Assembly (NCBI RefSeq): GCF_001282945.1
Contig: NZ_CDMG01000004.1
Coordinates: 90,558-154,557, forward strand
DNA from: Helicobacter ailurogastricus
GTDB taxonomy: Bacteria; Campylobacterota; Campylobacteria; Campylobacterales; Helicobacteraceae
Direction: 5' to 3'
Length of the DNA stretch: 64,000 bases
Shown here: positions 37,389-47,523 of the stretch, piece by piece
Position numbering within the stretch: the first letter of the stretch is position 1
How the letters are laid out: each line of letters begins with the position of its first letter
Program-made: the position numbers and the translations under genes
The notes under the pieces: generated by a model
The model's input: the letters and a program-made list of their open reading frames with translations, nothing else
Told to the model about the DNA's origin: nothing
The model's database searches: none

Positions 37389-40196
37389 TTAAGCCTTTTC
37401 AATGCGGCACAAGCCGGCGTTAAACTCAGGGATTTGGGTGACCGGATCAAAGCCGTAATTGGTGATTGTGTTCGAGCTCTCGCCGGTGGTGTAGGGCTTG
37501 GTGCCCTCGGGGTAGCGATGACTCAAATCCACGCCCTGCAACACCCCCGCAAAGCTATAGGGCATGCAAATGCGATCGGGGGTTACGGAGTGGCTAAAGA
37601 TCGCCTTAACTTTAATCTTAGTCCCCTCGGGCGAATGCACCCACATCATCTCGCCGTCTTTAATCCCGTGATTGAGCGCCAAATCGGGGTGGATGTGGCA
37701 AAACATCTCGGGCGTGATGTGGGATAGATACTTGCTGGTGCGCTCTAGCATGCCCGCTCCGCTCAAATTCACCAAGCGCATAGAAGCGATCACAATGGGA
37801 AATTCTTTAGCCCACTCTTGTTTGTTTTGTTCGCTGGCGTAGCGCACATCCACCCTAAAGTTATTCGCTTGGTCTTTAATGGCGGGGTATTTTTGCACTA
37901 AATCCGGACGCGGGGAGTGCAAGGGTTCGCGGTGCAAGGGGATTTGATCGATGAAGTTCCACACAATGGCGCGTGCGCGCGCATTCCCATAGACACAAAC
38001 GCCCTTTTCATCGCATTTCTTTTGGATGAGCCCGCTGGTATCGACTTTCCAATTATCCCCCATGATCGCCTTTTCGTGATCTGTGAGTTTGATTCCCAGC
38101 ACCTTTTCAATGTTGGCTTTAGTGATTTCAGGGTAACCGCCCTTGATCGCCGAGCCCTTGATGGTCACGCTCTTGTCAGCCAAGAGGCTTTGCCCGTTGT
38201 GCTCCTCGCCAAAGCGCGCCCGAAAGCCCATGCCCCCCTCTTTGGTGGGGGTGCTGATGTCATAAAGTATAGGCGTGCCGGGGTGTTGTGGTGTCCAAGC
38301 TGGCCAAGGCAAGCCGTAATATTGCCCCTTCATCGGGCCATAGCCCTCTTGGCTGATGTAATCAAACATGTGCCAATTTTCTTGTTGGGCTTTGAGCCGC
38401 TCGGGTGTCCAGCCCCCAAGACCAATCACTTTGATAGAGCGCGCCATTTCTCTAGTCGCGTCTTCTGGCCACTGGAAGGTTTGGCGCACCTGCACCAATT
38501 CCCCGTTTTTATCAAAATCACAGAGCAGGGCTTTGGTGTATTCTTCATAAAAGCCAAATTTCTTTGCCATTTCAAACATCAGCTCGTGATCTTGCTTGGC
38601 TTCATAGAGGGGCTTAACCACTTGGCTGCGCCACTGGGCGGCGCGGTTGGTGGCGACCACGATCCCCTCACATTCAAATTGGGTTGCCACGGGCAAAACA
38701 TACACCCCATCGGGTCTATCCGTCAAAATCGCCGCCTCGTTTAAGAAAGGTTCGGCAATCACCATGAGGTCTAATTTCTCAATCGCCCGCGCCATTTTGG
38801 TGTTGTGCGCTAAAGAGCTCACCCCATTGCCCTGCACCCACAAGCCTTTAATGGGCGCGCTTGAGTGGGTTTTAGACTCTTGCAGTACGCCCTCGTACCA
38901 AAGTGACAAGCTAAAGCCCTTTTTATGCATCCACTCGGGGGCAAAAAAGCGTTTTTGCAAGCTCTCAAAGCTCACACCCCAGCACTTAGCATAGTGCTTC
39001 CAGCTGGCCTCACTGAGGCCATAATAGCCGGGCAAGTTGTCGGCCACACAGCACATGTCCGTAGAGCCTTGCACATTGTCATGCCCGCGCACAATGTTAC
39101 AGCCCCCGCCTTTTTTGCCCATGTTGCCGAGCACTAATTGCAAAATAGACAGAATGCGCGTGTTGCCACTGCCCACTGTGTGCTGTGTGATCCCTAAAGC
39201 CCACGCCAGCGTGGCAGGCTTGGCAGTGGCAAACACCCTAGTGGTTTGGATGAGTAGGTCTTTAGGCACGCCCGTGATGTCCTCGACCACTTCGGGCGTG
39301 TATTTGAGTGCCTCTTTTTTGATCGCATCGATCCCATAGGCTTGGTTTTTAATGACCTCTTTATCCTCCCAACCGTGCTTAAAGATCAAGTGCAACATGC
39401 CATAAACAAAGGCAATGTCCGTGCCCGAGCGAATCCGCACATAAATGTCCGCCTTAGCCGCACTCTTGGTAAAGACCGGATCGATCACAATGAGCTTTGC
39501 GTTGTTGCGATCTTTTGCTTGTAAAAAGTGCTTAAAGCCGATCGGATTGCTCACAGCCGTGTTTAGTCCGATCATTAAAATCGCTTTAGAATGCCCGACA
39601 ATGTCCCCAAAGTGGTTTGTCATCGCACCATACCCCCATGTATTCGCCACACCGGCGACTGTGGTGCTGTGTCAAATGCGGGCGACGTGGTCTATGTTGT
39701 TTGTCCCATAAAAGGCGGCAAACTTACGCCAGTAGTAGGCTTGTTGCGAATTCATTTTCGCACTGCCTAGAAACATCATGCTATCAGGGCCATACTTTTC
39801 GCGCATGGCGATCATCTTCTTGCTGATCTCATCAATGGCCTGCTCGTAGCTGATGCGCTTCCACTGTCCGCCCTCGCGTTTGAGCGGGTATTTGAGGCGC
39901 ATTTTAGACTTAACGAGGTCGATTTGATCCACGCCCTTACAGCAGTGGCTACCCGCGCTGATGGGGTGATCTTGAGCAACATCTTGGCGAATCCACACCC
40001 CGTCCTTGACCTCGGCGATGATTCCACAGCCGGCTGAACAAATGCTGCAAATCGTTTTAACCCGTTTGACCCCTTCGTTAGGATCGATCGTGCTTTCCTT
40101 CTTGGTGGCTTTGGTGTTAGCAAAGGCAAGACTTGCCCCAGCCCCAGCCCCCAGCGCGCCCATCTTTAAAAAAGAGCGCCGGCTTAAATTACCCAT
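37389..40196 (-). CDS. fdhA: Formate dehydrogenase catalytic subunit, selenocysteine-containing
   Basis: Periplasmic Mo/W-bis-MGD enzyme that oxidises formate to CO2. Order: Tat signal with SRRSFLKMGA, [4Fe-4S] motif CSICSAGCGI...CC (about 49-90), then UGA at 39674-39672 (codon 175) in the context HVAR-I-U-HSTTVAGVANTWG, matching the Sec-His catalytic pair of FdhA/FdnG; the molybdopterin domains and the C-terminal MGD-binding domain follow to residue 935. Read through UGA the frame is perfectly open, so this is one gene, not two. A hairpin after the UGA supports Sec insertion. Fully collinear with fdhB downstream. Confidence 0.95.
39644..39674 (-). promoter_or_regulatory. Candidate bacterial SECIS hairpin of fdhA
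   Basis: Directly after the UGA (minus strand 39674-39672) the mRNA can form TCGCC (39658-39654), loop GGTGT (39653-39649), GGCGA (39648-39644). The loop begins with GGU, the element SelB reads in E. coli, and starts 18 bases after the UGA, the same spacing as in E. coli fdhF. Outer GCACCA/TGGTGC (39667-39662 and further 3') may extend the stem. Confidence 0.75.
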
Positions 40197-40205
40197 ATGT
40201 TCTCC

Positions 40206-40436
40206 TTACCATACACTTTTATAAAAAATCTCCCAAGCGGGGGTCTTGTGATAAAGTATCTCTTTTTTATTGCTCTTGCCCACCACCACGCCGCTGCTGC
40301 CCGCATCCGTGTCGGGAAAACGCCTTTCAGGCATGGTCGCTAGCAAACTTTGGCTAGAGAGGGCCCCCACCCCCAAAACGCCCAGTTTCTTTAAAGCCCC
40401 GCGTCTTGTTTGGGCTTTGTCGTTCTCGTCCATCAA
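40206..40436 (-). CDS. Small Tat-signal protein of the formate dehydrogenase region
   Basis: A 76-residue protein with a twin-arginine signal (TRRGALKKLGVLGVGALSS) and a short mature part ending in KTPAWEIFYKSVW. Proteins of this size and sequence type lie just ahead of fdhA in Campylobacterota FDH operons (formate dehydrogenase region Tat target). Its exact role is unknown; it is likely exported with folded FdhA or helps assembly. Lies between the TorD-like gene and fdhA, five and nine bases from them. Confidence 0.85.
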   Translation of the reverse strand: MMDENDKAQTRRGALKKLGVLGVGALSSQSLLATMPERRFPDTDAGSSGVVVGKSNKKEILYHKTPAWEIFYKSVW

Positions 40437-40441
40437 ACCTC

Positions 40442-41044
40442 CTAAGCTAGGTTAAAGAATAACCTTTCGTGTTGGATAAATGCGCCCAAAATTATAGCAC
40501 AACTTTTGTAACACACGCTTTTTTGGTGTGTGGCGATCGCCTCTATAAAAGCATCGCCAAACAGATGGAAGAAATCCTTAAAAAGTTTTTCATGCAACGC
40601 AAAAAATTTCGGATCGCCCAGCATTTCTTTTAAAAAGGCGTTCATCATCAAGGTTAAAAACGCCAGATCGTCCTCAGCCACGGGGCTTGTGATCGTGTAG
40701 CTTGCGAGTTGCAAACCCGATTGCTTTAAAATGTCGATCGCCTCTAGGCGTTTCTTGCCATTGTCTTGCCCCTCCAAATAATAAGACGCGCTTAAGGGGA
40801 CAAATTGCTCCCCGGGCGCGAACAAGAGCGCGTCTTGCTCTGCCCTAAAAACCTCTAAGCCCTGCGCTAAAAAGCCGTCAAACTCTTTCCACGCCTGCGC
40901 CGTTTTTGAATCAAAGGGGTGGTTTTTTAAATGCCCCACTAAGGCCTTTAGCTCCTCAAAAATAGACTCTCTTTGCACAAAAATCACCATATAGTGCCAC
41001 AGGCGGTAAAACAACGCCCGGGCGTGGATCAAGTCAGCTTCCAT
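40442..41044 (-). CDS. TorD-family formate dehydrogenase chaperone
   Basis: All-helical cytoplasmic protein of 200 residues that should bind the Tat signal of FdhA and hold it until the cofactor is inserted. Signatures are ARALFYRLWHYMVIF near the start, the central ASYYLEGQDNGKKRLEAIDILKQSGL and ITSPVAEDDLAFLTLMM (E-x-x-D pattern of the TorD family), and the C-terminal FHLFGDAFIEAIATH. First gene of the FDH operon; its start overlaps guaC by 11 bases. Confidence 0.85.
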   Translation of the reverse strand: MEADLIHARALFYRLWHYMVIFVQRESIFEELKALVGHLKNHPFDSKTAQAWKEFDGFLAQGLEVFRAEQDALLFAPGEQFVPLSASYYLEGQDNGKKRLEAIDILKQSGLQLASYTITSPVAEDDLAFLTLMMNAFLKEMLGDPKFFALHEKLFKDFFHLFGDAFIEAIATHQKSVCYKSCAIILGAFIQHERLFFNLA

Positions 41045-42089
41045 GCGGGGCTTCTAAATGGTTGTAAATGGGGTTGATTTGCCGGCGCACCCGAATAAAA
41101 ATGGCCCGCTTAGGCAATTCCTCTAAGTTGATAGCCCCCACATAGGCGCAAGTGGAGCGCAGTCCGCCTAAAATCTCTTGCAAACTGGACGCAACCGCTC
41201 CCCTAAAGGGCAAATACACTTCCTTGCCCTCGCTGGCCCGATAAGAGCGCACCCCCCCGTGGTGCTCTTGCATGGCAGTAAAAGAGCTCATGCCATAAAA
41301 AAGAGCGTAAGCTTTACCTTCTTTTTCTACGATTTTAGCCTCGGATTCAGCGTGTCCGGCCAGCATCCCGCCCAGCATCACAAAATCTGCCCCCCCCGCT
41401 AGGGCTTTAGCGATGTCGCCCACACAAGCACAGCCCCCATCCCCACACACCAGCCCGCCCAAAGCGTGCGCTGCCTGCGCGCACTCCACAATGGCCGAAA
41501 ATTGCGGCACGCCCACTCCCGTCATTTTGCGCGTGGTGCAAACACTGCCCGGGCCAATGCCCACCTTGACAATGTCCGCCCCCGCTTGCACGAGTGCCTC
41601 GCTCATCTCTGCCCCCACGACATTGCCCGCCATCAGGACTTTATTAGGAAACTTCTCGCGCACTTTAGCGATGTGGGGCAAAAAATGCGCGCTGTAACCA
41701 TTGGCGATGTCGATACAAATATTCGTCAAAACGGGGATGGCCTCTAAAATACGCTCCAATTTTTCTAATTCTGCTTGGCTTGAGCCAATCGTGGCAAAGA
41801 CATAGGGCAGGACTTGCGGGTTTTCTTTGGCAAACGCCACCCACTGCTCCAAAGTGTAAAACTTGTGTAGAGCTGTGAACATTTTTTCTTGTGCGAGGGC
41901 CTTAGCCATGCTAAAAGTGCCCACGCTGTCCATATTTGCCGCCATCACCCCCACCCCGTTTAACACAAACCCGCTTTTGGTTTTAAATGAGCGGGTTAAA
42001 TCGACCTCTTGGCGGGAATTAATGGGGCTGCGTCTAGGTTTGATCAAGACATCTTCAAAATCCAAATATTCATGTGCATCCATGTGCAT
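41034..42089 (-). CDS. guaC: GMP reductase
   Basis: NADPH-dependent deamination of GMP to IMP. The IMPDH/GMPR barrel is visible from FEDVLIKPRRSPINSR; GSVCTTRKMTGVG (about 178-190) holds the catalytic Cys, and YRASEGKEVYLPFRG is the flap region typical of GuaC rather than IMPDH. CBS domains are absent, also as expected. ATG 42089 is preceded by AAAGGC. It overlaps the torD-like gene downstream, so part of the FDH transcript might begin here. Confidence 0.94.
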   Translation of the reverse strand: MHMDAHEYLDFEDVLIKPRRSPINSRQEVDLTRSFKTKSGFVLNGVGVMAANMDSVGTFSMAKALAQEKMFTALHKFYTLEQWVAFAKENPQVLPYVFATIGSSQAELEKLERILEAIPVLTNICIDIANGYSAHFLPHIAKVREKFPNKVLMAGNVVGAEMSEALVQAGADIVKVGIGPGSVCTTRKMTGVGVPQFSAIVECAQAAHALGGLVCGDGGCACVGDIAKALAGGADFVMLGGMLAGHAESEAKIVEKEGKAYALFYGMSSFTAMQEHHGGVRSYRASEGKEVYLPFRGAVASSLQEILGGLRSTCAYVGAINLEELPKRAIFIRVRRQINPIYNHLEAPHGS

Positions 42090-42125
42090 GGCAAGCCTTT
42101 ATGTGGAATAAACCCCAATTTTAAC

Positions 42126-43157
42126 CTAATACTCCAAAAAGTACTGCTGTAGGGTTTTTAAATCTTGGGTCTTTGTGAGCGCCACCATGAGCAAAATCCG
42201 CGCTTTGGATGGGTTTAAGTTGTCGCTGGTTAAAAAGTTGTATTTGGCATCGTTGATCTCGCCCGGCTGGGTGATCTCCCCACTACCCACGCGGCTAGAG
42301 CGCACCACCACAACTCCCCTCGCCACTGCACCCGCTAGGCTTTGAAGCACTGAGGGGTAAAGGTTGCCATTGCCCATCCCGGCGCTGATGATGCCAAGAG
42401 CCCCCTTAGCCAAAGCCGCTTGTATAAAGTCGGGGTTGTCGTTTTCGTGCGCATAGAGAATATCCACGCGTGGCAGGCTTTTAATGCTGGCGATGTTAAA
42501 CACGCTGTTAAAGGTGTGTTTGCGGGTGGGTTGCATGTAAAAATGCACTTGGCCATAGAGCACAGAGCCTAGCGGACCGGTGTTTAAGGACTTAAAAGCG
42601 TCCGTGTGTGTGGTGTTGGTCTTGCTCACTTCTCTGGCCGCGTGGATGCACCCATCCATCACCACCAAAACCCCCTTGCCCTGCGCTTGTTTGTCCGCTG
42701 CTACGGCTATGGCGTTGTAGAGGTTTAAAGGTCCATCGGCGCTAAGAGAGCTGGCGTTGCGCATTGCCCCCACAAACACAATGGGCTTTTTGCTATGCAC
42801 CACAAGGTCTAAAAAATACGCGCTCTCCTCCATCGTGTCTGTCCCGTGCGTGATCACCACGCCATGCACTTCGGGCCGATCGAGCAAGGCCTGCGTGCGT
42901 CTGGCAAGTTTTAACAAAGTGGCGTTGTCCATCTCTTGCGAACCGATGTTGCTGATTTGCTCTGTTTGGATGGCAGCAAGGTTTTTAAGCTGTGGCACTG
43001 CCCTTAATAGCGTCCCCACGCCAACAGTTCCCGCCTTGTAAGCGCTGCTTAACTGGCTAGCAGAGCTGCCCGCAATGGTCCCGCCAGTGGCCAGCACATA
43101 GACCAAGGGCTTGGCCCAACACACCCCCACCAACAACAAAGACAAAAAAGCCCGCAT
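42126..43157 (-). CDS. ansB: Periplasmic type II L-asparaginase
   Basis: Signal peptide (AFLSLLLVGVCWA) then the N-terminal nucleophile segment LATGGTIAGSS and the second active-site segment VITHGTDTMEESAYFL with Thr/Asp. The VPTGDGPLNLYNAI-like DGPLNLYNAIAVA and QVHFYMQPTRKHTF stretches match H. pylori AnsB. It hydrolyses asparagine (and glutamine weakly) to provide ammonia and aspartate. ATG 43157 has AAGGGGA; ATG 43172 is less likely. Confidence 0.93.
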   Translation of the reverse strand: MRAFLSLLLVGVCWAKPLVYVLATGGTIAGSSASQLSSAYKAGTVGVGTLLRAVPQLKNLAAIQTEQISNIGSQEMDNATLLKLARRTQALLDRPEVHGVVITHGTDTMEESAYFLDLVVHSKKPIVFVGAMRNASSLSADGPLNLYNAIAVAADKQAQGKGVLVVMDGCIHAAREVSKTNTTHTDAFKSLNTGPLGSVLYGQVHFYMQPTRKHTFNSVFNIASIKSLPRVDILYAHENDNPDFIQAALAKGALGIISAGMGNGNLYPSVLQSLAGAVARGVVVVRSSRVGSGEITQPGEINDAKYNFLTSDNLNPSKARILLMVALTKTQDLKTLQQYFLEY

Positions 43158-43247
43158 GAAATCCCCTTGCAACTAGATACAAGGACTCTAGCGCATTTTT
43201 CTACACGCTTGGCAAATAGCTTAAGCTAAAACCCTAGCTTCGTTTGC

Positions 43248-43253
43248 TAGAAT
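43248..43253 (+). promoter_or_regulatory. Candidate -10 box of the ndk-fabH operon
   Basis: TAGAAT 30 bases before the ndk ATG, which has AAGGA upstream. It precedes a run of five same-strand genes with only short gaps. Confidence 0.5.
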
Positions 43254-43283
43254 GGGCGGTTTAGATTTCAAGTAAGGACGCGT

Positions 43284-43682
43284 ATGCAAACCTTGTCTAT
43301 CATCAAACCCGATGGTGTGAAAAAGCGCATCATCGGCAAAATCATCACCCGTTTTGAAGAGGCGGGGCTGGAGGTGGTGAAAATCAAACGCCTGCATCTA
43401 AACCAAGCGCAGGCTGAGGAGTTTTACGCCATCCACCAAGACCGCCCTTTTTTCAACGATTTGATCGCGTTTATGACCAGCGGCGAGGTGGTGGTGATGG
43501 TGCTAGAGGGGGCGAATGCTGTGGAGAAAAACCGCGAGCTGATGGGCGCGACTGATCCTAAAGCCGCCAAACCCGGCACAATTCGGGCGGATTTTGCCGA
43601 AAACATCGATGCCAATGTCGTGCATGGCAGCGATAGCGAAGAAAACGCCCAAAGAGAAATCGCTTTTTTCTTTAGCAAATAG
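43284..43682 (+). CDS. ndk: Nucleoside diphosphate kinase
   Basis: Balances NTP and dNTP pools by transferring a gamma-phosphate through a phosphohistidine. The active-site [16 protein letters not shown] segment (His about 114) and N-terminal [19 protein letters not shown] are diagnostic. Length of 132 is slightly short of 137-140. Its stop overlaps the GTG start of the next gene. Confidence 0.96.
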   Translation: MQTLSIIKPDGVKKRIIGKIITRFEEAGLEVVKIKRLHLNQAQAEEFYAIHQDRPFFNDLIAFMTSGEVVVMVLEGANAVEKNRELMGATDPKAAKPGTIRADFAENIDANVVHGSDSEENAQREIAFFFSK

Positions 43683-44047
43683 TGCGCCTAGAAATGCAAA
43701 AAATCGGGCATTTGGCTAAGTCTGTGGCGTGCGCCTTTGAGGGCGTGCGCTTGGACGGGCAGGTGCGCCGAGTCGCCCCTAAGCTGTTTATATTTGAGGG
43801 GCATTTGCGCGGAGAGGTGCAGGTTGTGTGCGCGCGCAGCGCCGAAGTCTTTAACAAAACCTTGTCTCAAGATTTAAAACTTCTACTCTCTGATGGGGTG
43901 TTTGATCCCAAACAGAGTCTAGAGGGCTTGGGCGTGGATGCCTTAGATGCCATCGAGTGTTTTAATGGCATCATTGATTTAGCAGATGTTTTGCGCTCTG
44001 AAGTGCAGAGTATCCAAGCCGATTACCACTATTTAGACCAACCATAA
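43682..44047 (+). CDS. YceD/DUF177 family protein
   Basis: A 121-residue cytoplasmic protein located directly before rpmF, the usual place for the YceD (DUF177) 23S rRNA accumulation factor. The visible pattern is a beta-rich start, FEGHLRGEVQVVCARSAEVF, and an acidic C-terminal part. Starts with GTG overlapping the ndk stop (TAGTG). Identification is mainly by context. Confidence 0.7.
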   Translation: MRLEMQKIGHLAKSVACAFEGVRLDGQVRRVAPKLFIFEGHLRGEVQVVCARSAEVFNKTLSQDLKLLLSDGVFDPKQSLEGLGVDALDAIECFNGIIDLADVLRSEVQSIQADYHYLDQP

Positions 44048-44060
44048 TAAAGGATGAACA

Positions 44061-44210
44061 ATGGCCGTACCTGATAGACGCGTGAGTAAAACAAGGGCGA
44101 GAAAACGCCGCACCCACTACACAGCTAAATTAGCCATGCCCGTTAAAGGCAAGGATGGAAGCTGGAAGTTGCCCCATTTTGTCAATCGATTCACAGGCAA
44201 TTACAAATAG
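44061..44210 (+). CDS. rpmF: 50S ribosomal protein L32
   Basis: A 49-residue basic protein starting [22 protein letters not shown], the conserved L32 N-terminus. The family's zinc-binding cysteines are absent, as in other Helicobacter. AAAGGATGA lies ahead of ATG 44061. It is followed six bases later by plsX, the common rpmF-plsX-fabH arrangement. Confidence 0.95.
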   Translation: MAVPDRRVSKTRARKRRTHYTAKLAMPVKGKDGSWKLPHFVNRFTGNYK

Positions 44211-44216
44211 CCAGCG

Positions 44217-45251
44217 ATGAAAATCGTTGTCGATATGATGGGGGCTGACCTTGGGGTCTTACCCATTATTGAGGGTGTTTCTAAGGCTTTAGCAAACAAG
44301 GCGTTTGAGCCCGTTTTGGTGGGCGATGCCAAACAAGCTAAGGCCTTTATCTCTAAGGATTTGGCTTCTAAGGTGGAGGTCATCGACTGCCCCGATTTTA
44401 TCCGCATGGATGAGCAGGCCACGGACGCGCTTAAGCGCAAAGAGTCTTCGATTTTTGTGGGGATGGATATTTTAAAAAACGGGGCAGATGCCTTAGTGTC
44501 TGCCGGGCACAGCGGGGCGACAATGGGGCTTGCCACGCTCAAACTCGGGCGCATTAGGGGGGTGAGTCGCCCCGCTCTATGCACTTTGATGCCCTCTGTG
44601 GGTAAGAGGGCGAGTTTGTGTTTAGATGTGGGCGCGAACACCGATTGCAAGGCGGAGTATTTGCTCGATTTTGCCATTTTGGGTTATGAGTATGCCAAAA
44701 GCGTTTTGGGCTATGACAGCCCCACTGTGGGGCTTTTAGCCAATGGTGAGGAGGACAGCAAGGGCGATAGCTTGACCAAAGAGGCGTTTAAACTCATCAA
44801 CCAATACCCCCTTTTTGCTCCCCCTAAAGAGGGCACGCCTATTTTTAAAGGCAATGTGGAGGGCAATGACATTTTTGTCAATAGTGTGGATGTCGTGGTG
44901 TGCGATGGTTTTGTGGGCAATATTGTGCTTAAAACCACCGAGGGGGTTGCCAGCGCGATTGGCAACATTTTTAAAACCACGATTAAAGAGCATTTTAGTG
45001 CCAAAATTGGGGCGTTTCTTTTAAAAGAAGCCTTTGGCATGCTTAAGCAAAAAACGGATTACGCCGAGTATGGCGGGGCTCCTCTTTTAGGGGTGAATAA
45101 AGCTGTCATCATCAGCCATGGCAAAAGCAACGCGCGGGCGATTGAGTGCGCCATTTATCAGGCGATTAAGACTAAGGAAAGTGGCGTAGCAGAAAAAATG
45201 GCGCGAGCCTTTAGCCACAAAACCCCCACAGAGCCTACGGCTTCGAATTAA
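44217..45251 (+). CDS. plsX: Phosphate acyltransferase PlsX
   Basis: Makes acyl-phosphate from acyl-ACP for phospholipid synthesis. Recognised by [10 protein letters not shown] at the N-terminus, [20 protein letters not shown] (about 98-117), [18 protein letters not shown] and [17 protein letters not shown]. Length of 344 is normal. Followed by fabH after nine bases. Confidence 0.95.
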   Translation: MKIVVDMMGADLGVLPIIEGVSKALANKAFEPVLVGDAKQAKAFISKDLASKVEVIDCPDFIRMDEQATDALKRKESSIFVGMDILKNGADALVSAGHSGATMGLATLKLGRIRGVSRPALCTLMPSVGKRASLCLDVGANTDCKAEYLLDFAILGYEYAKSVLGYDSPTVGLLANGEEDSKGDSLTKEAFKLINQYPLFAPPKEGTPIFKGNVEGNDIFVNSVDVVVCDGFVGNIVLKTTEGVASAIGNIFKTTIKEHFSAKIGAFLLKEAFGMLKQKTDYAEYGGAPLLGVNKAVIISHGKSNARAIECAIYQAIKTKESGVAEKMARAFSHKTPTEPTASN

Positions 45252-45260
45252 AGGATTTTT

Positions 45261-46256
45261 ATGCCCTATGCAATGTTGCGCTCAGTGGCTTCGTATGTAC
45301 CTACAAATTGTGTCCCTAACAGTGCCTTTGAGACGCTTTTAGACACCAGCGATGAGTGGATACAAAAGCGCACGGGGATCAAGACCCGCTATTTTGCCAG
45401 CCCCGAGGAAAAGAGCAGTGATTTGGGCGTGCAGGCGGCCAAGCTTGCCATTGAGCGTGCCGGCTTGCGCAAAGAAGACATCGATTTGGTTTTAGTGGGG
45501 ACTTTAAGCCCGGATTATGTTGCCATGCCCTCTACGGCCTGTGGTTTAAGTGCCAAATTGGGCTTAGAAAACACGCCCAGCATGGATCTCATTGCCGCTT
45601 GTAGTGGGTTTATCTACTTGCTCGCCACTGCTAAGGCGTTTGTGGAAAGCGGGGCGTATCAAAATGTGTTGATTGTGGGGGCAGAGAAGTGCAGCAGCGT
45701 GTTGGATTTTAGCGATCGCTCCACTTGTGTTCTCTTTGGAGATGGAGCGGGCGCGTGTGTGATCTCGCCCACCAAGGACATTAAAAAAAGCATTTTAGAT
45801 GTGAAAATCGCCGCCAATGGGAATTTTGGCGACTACCTTTACACCCCAAGAAACATCAAAGGCAGTGCTTTTTGCCCCGGGTATGAGGACAGCCAAGCCC
45901 TGCACATGAAAGGCAATGAGGTTTTTAAACTCGCCATTAAAACCTTGCTAAAAGATGTGGAGGAAATCCTTCAAGCCAACGCCATCACCCCCGAGCAAAT
46001 CACCTACTTTATCCCCCACCAAGCGAATTTACGCATCATCCAAGCGGTGCAAAACCAACTCGCCTTTAAGGAGGAACAAGTGGTTTTAACCGTGCAAAAA
46101 TACGGCAACACCTCGGCGGCCAGCATCCCTATGGCGATGAACGACATTTACGAACAGGGCAAACTCAAAACGGGTGATTTAATGCTTTTAGATGCCTTTG
46201 GCGGGGGCTTAACTTGGGGCTCGGCTTTGGTGTATTTTGGTGGAGAAAAAGCGTAG
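45261..46256 (+). CDS. fabH: 3-oxoacyl-ACP synthase III
   Basis: Starts fatty acid synthesis by condensing acetyl-CoA with malonyl-ACP. The catalytic triad is visible: Cys in [13 protein letters not shown] (about 113), His in IPHQANLRI (about 246), Asn in [13 protein letters not shown] (about 275). Length of 331 is normal. Its stop lies inside the descending arm of a hairpin that may be the operon terminator. Confidence 0.96.
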   Translation: MPYAMLRSVASYVPTNCVPNSAFETLLDTSDEWIQKRTGIKTRYFASPEEKSSDLGVQAAKLAIERAGLRKEDIDLVLVGTLSPDYVAMPSTACGLSAKLGLENTPSMDLIAACSGFIYLLATAKAFVESGAYQNVLIVGAEKCSSVLDFSDRSTCVLFGDGAGACVISPTKDIKKSILDVKIAANGNFGDYLYTPRNIKGSAFCPGYEDSQALHMKGNEVFKLAIKTLLKDVEEILQANAITPEQITYFIPHQANLRIIQAVQNQLAFKEEQVVLTVQKYGNTSAASIPMAMNDIYEQGKLKTGDLMLLDAFGGGLTWGSALVYFGGEKA

Positions 46257-46263
46257 CTTTTTC
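46245..46263 (+). terminator. Hairpin at the end of the ndk-fabH operon
   Basis: GAAAAAGC (46245-46252), loop GTA, GCTTTTTC (46256-46263): a perfect eight-base inverted repeat over the fabH stop codon, T-rich on its 3' side. The AT-rich stem makes it a modest intrinsic terminator. Confidence 0.45.
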
Positions 46264-46633
46264 TTAGTGTAGCTTTTCCCTAAGCTCCCTAAGCATAGCT
46301 TGCCTTTGAAAAGCTTTCCTTTAAGCATGGCCTACCCCCACAAAAGGGTTTTGTGTGGTCTAAACCTCTTCTTAAAGCCTAATGGCCCTATTTTGGCAAG
46401 TTTCTCTAAACTTAAATGCCTCAATTCTAGCAATTTTAAAACTTTCCGCACGCACTTTAATGCGCGCTTTTTGGGTGGCTTTATGTGTCCGGGAGAACAC
46501 TTTTGACAATGTCAGGGGCAGCTTTCCTAATTGGCTTTTTGTGTGGGTTTTAAGCGCGCGTCAAAGACTACCCCAGTTAAACTAGACATCCACGACTCTA
46601 ATGGAGAGTTTTGGACATGAAAGAATTTAGGCG

Positions 46634-47178
46634 TTAGATGATGTAGAAAACTTAAACGCTTGGGTGTATTGGTATGATAATAACAAAGCCCAAGAAATTT
46701 GGGGCTATATCCAAACCCCGCTAGATATGCAAAATAACAATCTTATTTGTGTGACCAACGAACAAAAGAAGCTACACAGCAATTTTTTGTATTAAACGCC
46801 CAAAGTCTTTTAATTGGGACGGTACATTTCTCCATCCGCCACAGCGTAAAGCCCGCTTGAATCAATAACCGCGACCAATTTTACCAACCCTATAGCGACT
46901 CTTGGCAAGAGGATAGAGAGCTTTTAGGCGATTGTTTGGTGTTTATGCTTTTTCATCCCAACGCCAGTTTTTATGACATTAAAGAGTTTGTTAGCGCTAG
47001 AGATGGCAAGGGCAAGTTAAACCCACTTACTAAAGCCAAAGACGAGCATTATAAAACTTGATACGCCGCCTTGAAAGAGAGTCTAGACGCGTTAGCCAAG
47101 CAACTAGAACTTAGAGTTTTTGAATATGGGTTTGCACTTGGTGAGATCAACACATGTTGCGCTCAAATTACCATTTAA
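46634..47178 (+). pseudogene. Degraded coding remnant
   Basis: Fragments read LDDVENLNAWVYWYDNN...HSNFLY (46634-46795), then in another frame VLNAQSLLIGTVHFSIRHSVKPA, TGA, INNRDQFYQPYSDSWQEDRELLGDCLVFMLFHPNASF...EHYKT, TGA, YAALKESLDALAKQLELRVFEYGFAL to TAA at 47178. Two internal TGA codons stand where Trp would fit, and one frameshift separates the first block. The NNRDQF...SWQ-D-E-L-GDCLVFMLFH pattern recalls the C-terminal part of type II/IIG N-6 adenine methylase-endonucleases, from memory and unverified. The 5' part from 46264 to 46633 holds no readable gene. Confidence 0.55.
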
Positions 47179-47491
47179 AATCTAAATGGGGATTGTATGA
47201 AACTCTTTAAAAACATTTTAATGAGCGTTTGCGCACCCTAAAGAAAGCACATTTACAACTGATTTTTAAAACGCTAAAAGCTCAAAGGAAGTGAGGTTGC
47301 GTATAGTGTTGCGTGAATAACCCAGTAAAACATTTTTATTTGGATTCTAAAGGAGGCATGGGACAAATGTTTTCTCAGTGTCTTTATTGCTCGGGATTGT
47401 GGGGATTGTCTTTGCAATCCCTTATGTTGTTGATTTTTTCATTTTAAGAAATGGGCCGCTTTATTTGATTAGAGTGCAGCGCATTTCGTGA
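47179..47491 (+). pseudogene. Fragments of small membrane proteins
   Basis: A truncated signal-like start (ATG 47197, MKLFKNILMSVCAP then stop) and a second broken unit: AAAGGAGG and ATG 47358 lead into one frame that stops early, while the overlapping frame reads VFSVSLLLGIVGIVFAIPYVVDFFILRN to a stop at 47491, a single membrane helix. Neither is complete. Both look like decay products at the left edge of the DUF262 cassette. Confidence 0.4.
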
Positions 47492-47523
47492 GCATAGCAA
47501 CAATCACAGCAAAAAAGGTTCGT

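Noticed and set aside
37917-38744. A long plus-strand open frame opposite fdhA
   Set aside because: It is antisense to a conserved gene with G+C-rich third positions; no start signal or domain.
46634-47178. Internal TGA codons as further selenocysteine sites
   Set aside because: They stand at likely Trp positions, have no hairpin like that of fdhA, and lie in a remnant that is also frameshifted. Decay is simpler.
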